The notes under the pieces: generated by a model
Databases searched by the model: none
What the model was told of the DNA's origin: nothing
Seen by the model: the letters and a program-made list of their open reading frames with translations, nothing else
Assembly: GCA_034769895.1 (NCBI GenBank)
Contig: JAWRYS010000723.1
Span: 21,613 to 85,612, forward strand
DNA length: 64,000 bases
Origin: Magicicada septendecula
Lineage: Eukaryota; Arthropoda; Insecta; Hemiptera; Cicadidae
Reading direction: 5' to 3'
Part shown: positions 58,669 to 64,000 of the stretch, piece after piece
How the letters are laid out: the number at the start of each line of letters is the position of its first letter
Numbering within the stretch: position 1 is the first letter of the stretch
Position numbers and translations under genes: made by a program

Positions 58669-58962
58669 TTAACTCTTTGTCTGAGGCAGATGACGACATT
58701 GTTTTCCGTCATCAATATGACGTGTGTCATATTTTGTTATAACAATTTGGCTTTGTCGATCCATGCAACCATCGAGTGCGTTTTGTTTCGCACGTACGCC
58801 CTTGGCCTTGAGACGAACTATAGAGATGAAACTGCATCTTTTATTCAAACATGGGGGAAGTTGACCTAACTCTCTTTTACACATGGAAACACAAGAAAAA
58901 TACAATACAACATTCTTGAACACCATAATTCCTTTAGACGTACTGTCACAAAACCCCCTCAA
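58669..58962 (-). pseudogene. Possible piggyBac-like transposase fragment
   Basis: 97 open codons on the minus strand include FISIVRLKAKGVRAKQNALD, GCMDRQ and YDTRHIDDGK. This recalls the FFTSxxLLxxLKxxGxRATGTxRxNR ... CPL ... DxRxD region of piggyBac-type transposases, but the key FDN and TG are altered and no terminal repeats were found. Continuation downstream on the minus strand (58590-58650) has PVCYKSSWSEHVLK-like Cys-containing sequence. Tentative. Confidence 0.35.
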
Positions 58963-58999
58963 TGAGAGGTTTTATGCCGAAGCATAAAAACTCTCATTG
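58950..58999. repeat. Short imperfect hairpin
   Basis: CAATGAGAGGTTTTATGC and GCATAAAAACTCTCATTG are inverted around CGAA. It could be a small foldback or the end of a DNA element. Confidence 0.6.
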
Positions 59000-59505
59000 A
59001 CTCATTCACACGTTCTAAAGGGATCAGCCCAGATATGTCACCACAACCCCCTGTAGTGTTAATATAAAAAGAAATATAATCACTTACCCTTGGTCCAGTG
59101 ATGATGATTGTACCTATCTGACCTTACTGGACTTCTCAGGAGAGATCCCAACACCATAAGGCCATTAGGCACTTAACGCTCCTGCTCTGACGCACCGGCC
59201 AGCTCAGGACCGCCGTCACAACACCACCAAACTCTAAAACATGAAATACAAAATTTAAAATAGTGGCCTTATCTATTCCCATATCCACAACTGATATGTC
59301 TCCCCTTAGTTGCATTGGTTTGTGTTTAGAGGCATTGGTTTGCTTAACTTAAAATTCTCTATTAACAAAATAAACAAGATTTTAGGATAGAAGATCCATT
59401 CCCACTTTTGACATTCCTATATTTATCAAAACTTTCTGACTCCAGTCAATATCAACTTATTTCCCTCACCACAAGAAAACATATTATTATACTAATCATG
59501 ACACA
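59000..59505. other. Spacer without recognisable genes
   Basis: No open frame or motif supported. Somewhat less AT-rich at 59100-59220. Confidence 0.4.
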
Positions 59506-59507
59506 TA

Positions 59508-59534
59508 GGAGAAGTTCGTGTGGTATAGGACAGC
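59508..59534 (+). repeat. Left terminal inverted repeat
   Basis: Pairs with 62212-62238 with about three mismatches. Confidence 0.85.
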
Positions 59535-59872
59535 CGATGGTATCAGACAAGAGCAGTTTAGGGCATTTGCCACATTAGGCAGCACTTGTCACGCGGTCAG
59601 TGTGTTCATCAAAACCAACCAGTTGAGCCATCGCCATATTGGATGTGTACGCCAAGCCATTCGTGTCGTGCTTCTAGTTTTCTGGTTTTTGCTGTGTGGT
59701 GTAATGCACGAAAATAACTTTGGAGTACTAAAACTTCTCTTAGAGTAAGTGTATTTAGTTTCTATTGTTACTAGCGTAGATAATATATTATAATTGTCAC
59801 GTTGTAGCCGTCTAATATCGTTCATGTCATTGCTCTCTGTTTAGTAGCCATCGCAATGTTGCGCGTTATTCG

Positions 59873-59914
59873 GGTGGTATCGGACAAAGTGGGATCGGAT
59901 GGTATCGGACAGCT
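59873..59914 (+). repeat. Subterminal repeats of the Tigger element
   Basis: Two head-to-tail copies of GGTGGTATCGGACA-like sequence, resembling the TIR core, likely transposase binding sites. Confidence 0.6.
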
Positions 59915-59980
59915 TGTTGGTCGGTACATTTTGAATTCTAAGCCTAATAGAGGTTTTTGTGTTTTTTTTTTCAGTAAACG

Positions 59981-61840
59981 ATGGGTAAAATTCGTGGAAA
60001 ATGGGATGAAACGAATATGAAGGAGGCAATTGACAGAGTAATTTCAAAAGAATTGACAATAAGAGATGCTAGTGCTAGATATTCTGTATCAAAGAGCACG
60101 CTAGCAGATCGAGTTAAAATAATCGCAGAAGGGGGTGAAGTATGTACAGAGAACAGAGGCACTTTCCAAAGAACATTTGAGGAAAATCATGAAAAAATAT
60201 TATATAATCATGTAAAGGCTTTGGACAGTCAGCTGATACCGCTAAGCAAAGTCGAGTTTTTGAAACTAGCCTACCAGTTAGCTGAAAAGCTAAAAATTAA
60301 TGACCGCTTCAACAAGGAGAAACAAATAGCGGGAAAAGATTTTTATTATCACTTCATGAGCCGACATCAGGACTTACATTTGAGGACAGCCGAGTTGACA
60401 AGTTTACAGCGTGCAGTTGGGTTCAGTAAAGACCAAGTCACTGGTTTCTTTGACAAGCTGACTGAGCTTATGGACACACACAAATTCAGCCCAAGATATT
60501 CAATGTGGACGAAACCGGTGTATCATGTGTACATACAAATAGCCTGAAGGTCATGTCCATAAAAGGGAAAAAACAGGTTGGGAAGCTGACTTCTGCAGAG
60601 AGAGGCAGAAACGTGACAATTCTCTTGTCCATAAATGCAATGGGTGACCAATTCATTCCTCCGTTGTTTGTTTTTCCACGTGTTAGAATTGACAATGATT
60701 TAAAAAGAGATGCTCCGTTAGGAAGTATTTTTGATGGGCAAAAGAGTGGGTGGATCACAAGGGAGGGGTTCCTGAAATGGTTACATGCTTTTGTTGATAG
60801 GGTAAACCCTAATGAAAAAAATCCTGTCTTGTTGATTTTGGATGGACATGGAAGCCACAAGGACCTTGATGTGATCCTTTATGCCAAGGAACATCATATT
60901 CACATGATAAGTTTACCTCCGCACACTTCTCACAGACTCCAACCTTTAGACAGGTCAATTATGAAACCATTCAAAAATGCCTACAACGAGACATGTGCAT
61001 TGTGGATGAGGAAGTATCCTAACATGAAAATATCTCTTAAAGATATAGCTGGTTTGGTCAACACTGCCTTTTCCAGAATCTGCAGGATGGAACTGGCGCA
61101 ATCTGGATTCAGTTGCACAGGGATCTACCTACTGAATCGCAATGTATTTTGTGATTTGGATTTTGCTGCCTCACTCTATAACAAGTCACAGGAAGTAGAA
61201 GAGACGTCCACTACTATGAGTCAGACCTCAACCAATCTTAACAAAGAAGCTTTACCTCAACCATCTACAGTTTGCAGTTTACCTGGACCCTTGAATCAAC
61301 CTATCAATCAAATACAAGACCAGCATTCAACAGCTGGAACTTCTACAAGTTGCAGTTTACCTGGGGCCTCAAGCCAACCAGACAATCAGACCCAAGAACC
61401 ATCAACCATCTTAGAACAAATTTCACCACTACCAAGCACTTCAAGTGTGAAGTACAAAGAAAGAAAAAGTCGCAGTGAAAAAAGTGAAATTTTGACATCT
61501 TCACCTTACAAAAAGCAGCTTCTAGAGAAAAGAAGACTCTTGGAAGAGAAGAATGCTAAAATAGAAGAGAAAAAGAAGTTGAAAGAAATCAAACAAAAAG
61601 GCAAAGGTGCGATTAAGATATCAAAGGGGAAACGTGACAAAACAGCAAGAAAAAAAACTTAAATTTGATGACTTCAACACAAGATCTGCTTCGGTTACCA
61701 ACTGCATCTTCTGTGGAGAATCATTTGATGAAGATAGAATACAGTGTCATGTCTGCAAAGGATGGGCACATGAAAACTGCGCCAATGTTGAAGGGGACAG
61801 CCTTTTTTATTACTGTGACATTTGTGAAGCAAAAAAATGA
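59981..61840 (+). pseudogene. pogo/Tigger-type DDE transposase with PHD-like finger
   Basis: ATG at 59981 opens a helix-turn-helix of the Pipsqueak type (about residues 15-46, ISKELTIRDASARYSVSKST), followed by a CENP-B-like helical region (about 68-130). The frame is lost by one base near 60490. The catalytic core continues at 60493 with NVDETG, then LILDGHGSH and LQPLDRS, giving an intact DDD triad (second to third D 36 residues apart). After an S/T/Q-rich linker and a basic coiled stretch the frame (to 61662) ends at an A8 run (61650-61657). In the other frame a Cys/His finger follows, CIFCGESFDEDRIQCHVC, then WAHENC and YYCDIC, to 61840, PHD/RING-like. The first and last parts share a frame. 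Usual pogo proteins end without such a finger. The gene is disabled by the first shift at least. Confidence 0.85.
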
Positions 61841-62211
61841 ACAAAAACTGTATCACTTTTTCTCATAAAACTGCCATTTTTCTACAATGTTTATTTTGTA
61901 CTCATGTATTCTAATAGTCTAAGTTCCTTTGTTTTATGTAATATAAATTATACACCCATTCATGACCAATAGTTTTAATTAAAAACTCAATAAAGTAATT
62001 TTTACTTTACTCTTACTTCTGTCCAACACCACCCTCCACTTTTTGGAAAGACTAATTTTTTATAATTTTCTTTTTTGCCAAAAAATCATAGTATTTTTTT
62101 TTGTAGTTGAACAGCTTCAACACAGTGTGTGGGTAAGAGATTGAAGTTTTATATTATGTATTTCTGATCGATTCTAGCTAGTCTGTAAAAATAAATCTTA
62201 AGAAAAGCTAA

Positions 62212-62238
62212 GGTGTCCGATACCACCCGATCTTCCCC
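62212..62238 (-). repeat. Right terminal inverted repeat
   Basis: Partner of 59508-59534; ends CTTCCCC before TA. Confidence 0.85.
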
Positions 62239-62240
62239 TA

Positions 62241-63737
62241 AAACAAATTTTTAACTTTCAAATGCAACAACTACTAATCATCTTTATTACATAAACAAAA
62301 AAAATATAACTATTATGGCAAACACTTCAAATACTTTAAATTTTCTTTACTCAGTTTGCTTTATATTTATATTTCTTTGCAACAGAATCAAATCATATTT
62401 TTTTTATTCAAAACCATTTCTAACCTTATCTTTTCAACATGTTAACATTTGTTACAGTCGCTACCAATAACAATAAAACATAATAAAACCTCATAAAACA
62501 TCACAAAACATTAAACACTAACATTGAACAATTCACGTGTAAATAACTTGTATAAAATTTGATAAGACATTACGGCTTCAACTTTCTATTCAACTTTAAA
62601 TTAGTTACCATTTATCGTATCATTAGATTCTATCAAATTTCAAATTTATTATTAACCTTTCTACTAAGAATTTTCTTTTCCAACCTCTTCATCATTACTT
62701 ATCTAGTTTGGGTGACTCTCTATTATTCACTATTATCTATATCTTATTTTGTCATTTATCTATCTAACCTTACTACCCCTTTTTTCTAACAACCACTACT
62801 AACAACCAGATTTACATATTATGACACCAATCTCTCAATTATAAACTCCTTCACTAATTCCACTTACCTCTGGCACCGCTCGTCTTTGTACTAGGATGTG
62901 TGTTCCCTACCTGGCCATATACATACCTAACCATTTGCCCTCCACCAAATATCGGCAAACACTCCTTTAAACTACTCTATCACTTGCCACAATGCCACAG
63001 GCTGGTCTCTTGCCACGCCCCACGCTGATCACTCCTTACACCACTACCCTTACTACAAAATATCATCATCAACAAATATATTTACCATTCACATTATTCA
63101 CCTCTCTACATATAATTACTACTACTGTGTTCCTAAAATATCTAACACCCTCTTTGTGTATTATCTGTATCTCAACTTCTTATTCATCTAACTCCCATTA
63201 ACTTTAATTGACTACCTCAAATGCCTTTATTTATCATTATTACCCAAACTCTTTTACAATATTTTACCTTTCTGTGATCATTGACAATTCATCCCTCACC
63301 TACTAATAACAATACATCTCAATATCCAAATATATTACATGCTTAATCATTTATGATCCATTAGAATCTGAATCTCATAATTATTTAAAATCATTATCAA
63401 ACTTTCAATTATTTAAAATTCTACAGTACATGGTTTACATAAAAAATATACATACAATACATAACATCAAAAATACACAAATACATTGACATTAATACAC
63501 ACAAAAATATACAATCCAAATTATCATTTAATCATTTACCATAAATCAGTTTATAAAACAGTCCATTTCAAAAACACTGTCCACATAATTAAATGTTCAT
63601 TAACACAATAAAATATCTATCCTCCATCATTGAACAATAATCTTATCTTAGGTCTATACAACTTACTTATTATTGGATACCTTATATTATCATTATAAAA
63701 GTACCAACGATTCAAATTTTTATCATTTTCCGCAAAC
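62241..63737. other. AT-rich stretch without recognisable genes
   Basis: Low-complexity AT- and C-rich DNA. No open frame with recognisable sequence. It may be the 3' part of whatever carries the frame at 63738-64000. Confidence 0.4.
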
Positions 63738-63961
63738 TCATAATTCATGATCGGGTATGGTTCTGTCACCTTCAGTATAATTAGTCATAATCAGGTAATT
63801 TACTAAGTCATTATTTTCATCATCTCCTACTACTGCTATATCAGCTTCCACCCAAGGTAAGTATTTACTATAATTATCAACCATCTCTACTCCTAACCTT
63901 TCCATAAATTCTTCATACTTTCTACTTATCTTAAAAATCTCTATTTCTCTCTTTCTCTCAC

Positions 63962-64000
<39 letters not shown>
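63738..64000 (-). CDS. Partial open frame at the window edge, unknown
   Basis: On the minus strand a frame is open from the right edge to a TGA at 63738. After GA-repeat-encoded Arg/Glu it reads KREIEIFKISRKYEEFMERL, GVEMVDNYSKYLPWVEADIA and an acidic tail ending TIPDHEL. Composition looks like real protein rather than chance. No family recognised; with these neighbours it may be the end of a transposon gene. The (TC)n at 63949-64000 encodes the first residues or lies in an intron. Confidence 0.35.
63949..64000. repeat. (TC)n microsatellite
   Basis: TC repeat running to the end of the window. Confidence 0.9.

Larger units (their letters stand above)
59506..62240 (+). mobile_element. pogo/Tigger DNA transposon with TIRs
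   Basis: Terminal inverted repeats of about 27 bp lie at 59508-59534 and 62212-62238 (left GGAGAAGTTCGTGTGGTATA, right complement GGGGAAGATCGGGTGGTATC), flanked by TA at 59506-59507 and 62239-62240, the TA duplication expected for this superfamily. The motif GGT(A)TCGGACA recurs just inside the left end and again at about 59873-59912. The element is 2731 bp and carries one transposase gene. Confidence 0.85.

Overview
The window is eukaryotic nuclear DNA that is strongly AT-rich, carries one spliced host exon, and is packed with nested transposable elements. Penelope-like retroelements (PLEs), Ty3/gypsy-like LTR elements with very long LTRs, a pogo/Tigger DNA transposon and long (TA)n and (TC)n tracts together point to an arthropod, most likely an insect. 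No operon, tRNA, rRNA or CRISPR structure was seen. The only likely host coding sequence is a small exon at 5580-5945 (+) with a signal peptide and consensus splice sites; its likeness to SLC10-type transporter ectodomains is weak.

Layout: 462-2621, PLE family 1 as an inverted pair. 5580-5945, host exon. 6520-6745, long foldback. 8012-10356, PLE family 2 inverted pair. 10357-17378, Ty3/gypsy-like element A (minus strand) with 1.56 kb LTRs, its gag-pro frame split by another PLE pair (13239-13986). 17444-17962, a further PLE pair. 20941-29526, LTR element B (plus) with about 3 kb LTRs and a coiled-coil Gag-like gene. 29571-32036, LTR C. 32052-36040, truncated element D2 (minus). 36041-36883, D-like LTR fragment. 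36886-39298, LTR C2 plus a short leader. 39342-46012, complete element D (plus) with two nearly identical 2100 bp LTRs. 46023-51688, element E (minus) with 1394 bp LTRs, a Gag-like gene and a decayed reverse transcriptase. 51717-54541, LTR-like unit G. 54552-56636, element F (minus) with a Gag gene. 57074-57655, Tigger fragment. 57669-57788, a 120 bp PLE foldback. 58669-58962, possible piggyBac fragment. 59508-62238, a pogo/Tigger transposon with terminal repeats. 63738-64000, an open frame running off the right edge.

Three things stand out. First, the LTR elements A, B, D, E, F and probably C2 carry second and third primer-binding-site-like modules inside the 3' tail of the LTR, as if the LTR/leader boundary had moved downstream repeatedly. 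Second, B, D, D2 and E share a coiled-coil Gag-like protein with a short conserved domain, and share a 3' untranslated hairpin (GTAAG-n5-CTTAC); D is young yet shows no protease, polymerase or integrase, so it looks non-autonomous. Third, all five PLE insertions consist of two head-to-head copies with their 3' ends outward, and three of these pairs lie between target-site duplications of 11-15 bp, so each pair integrated as one unit. The PLE tails carry a hammerhead-core-like motif whose stem II shows compensating changes.

All calls come from reading the sequence. Family names rest on motifs I recognise, not on a search.
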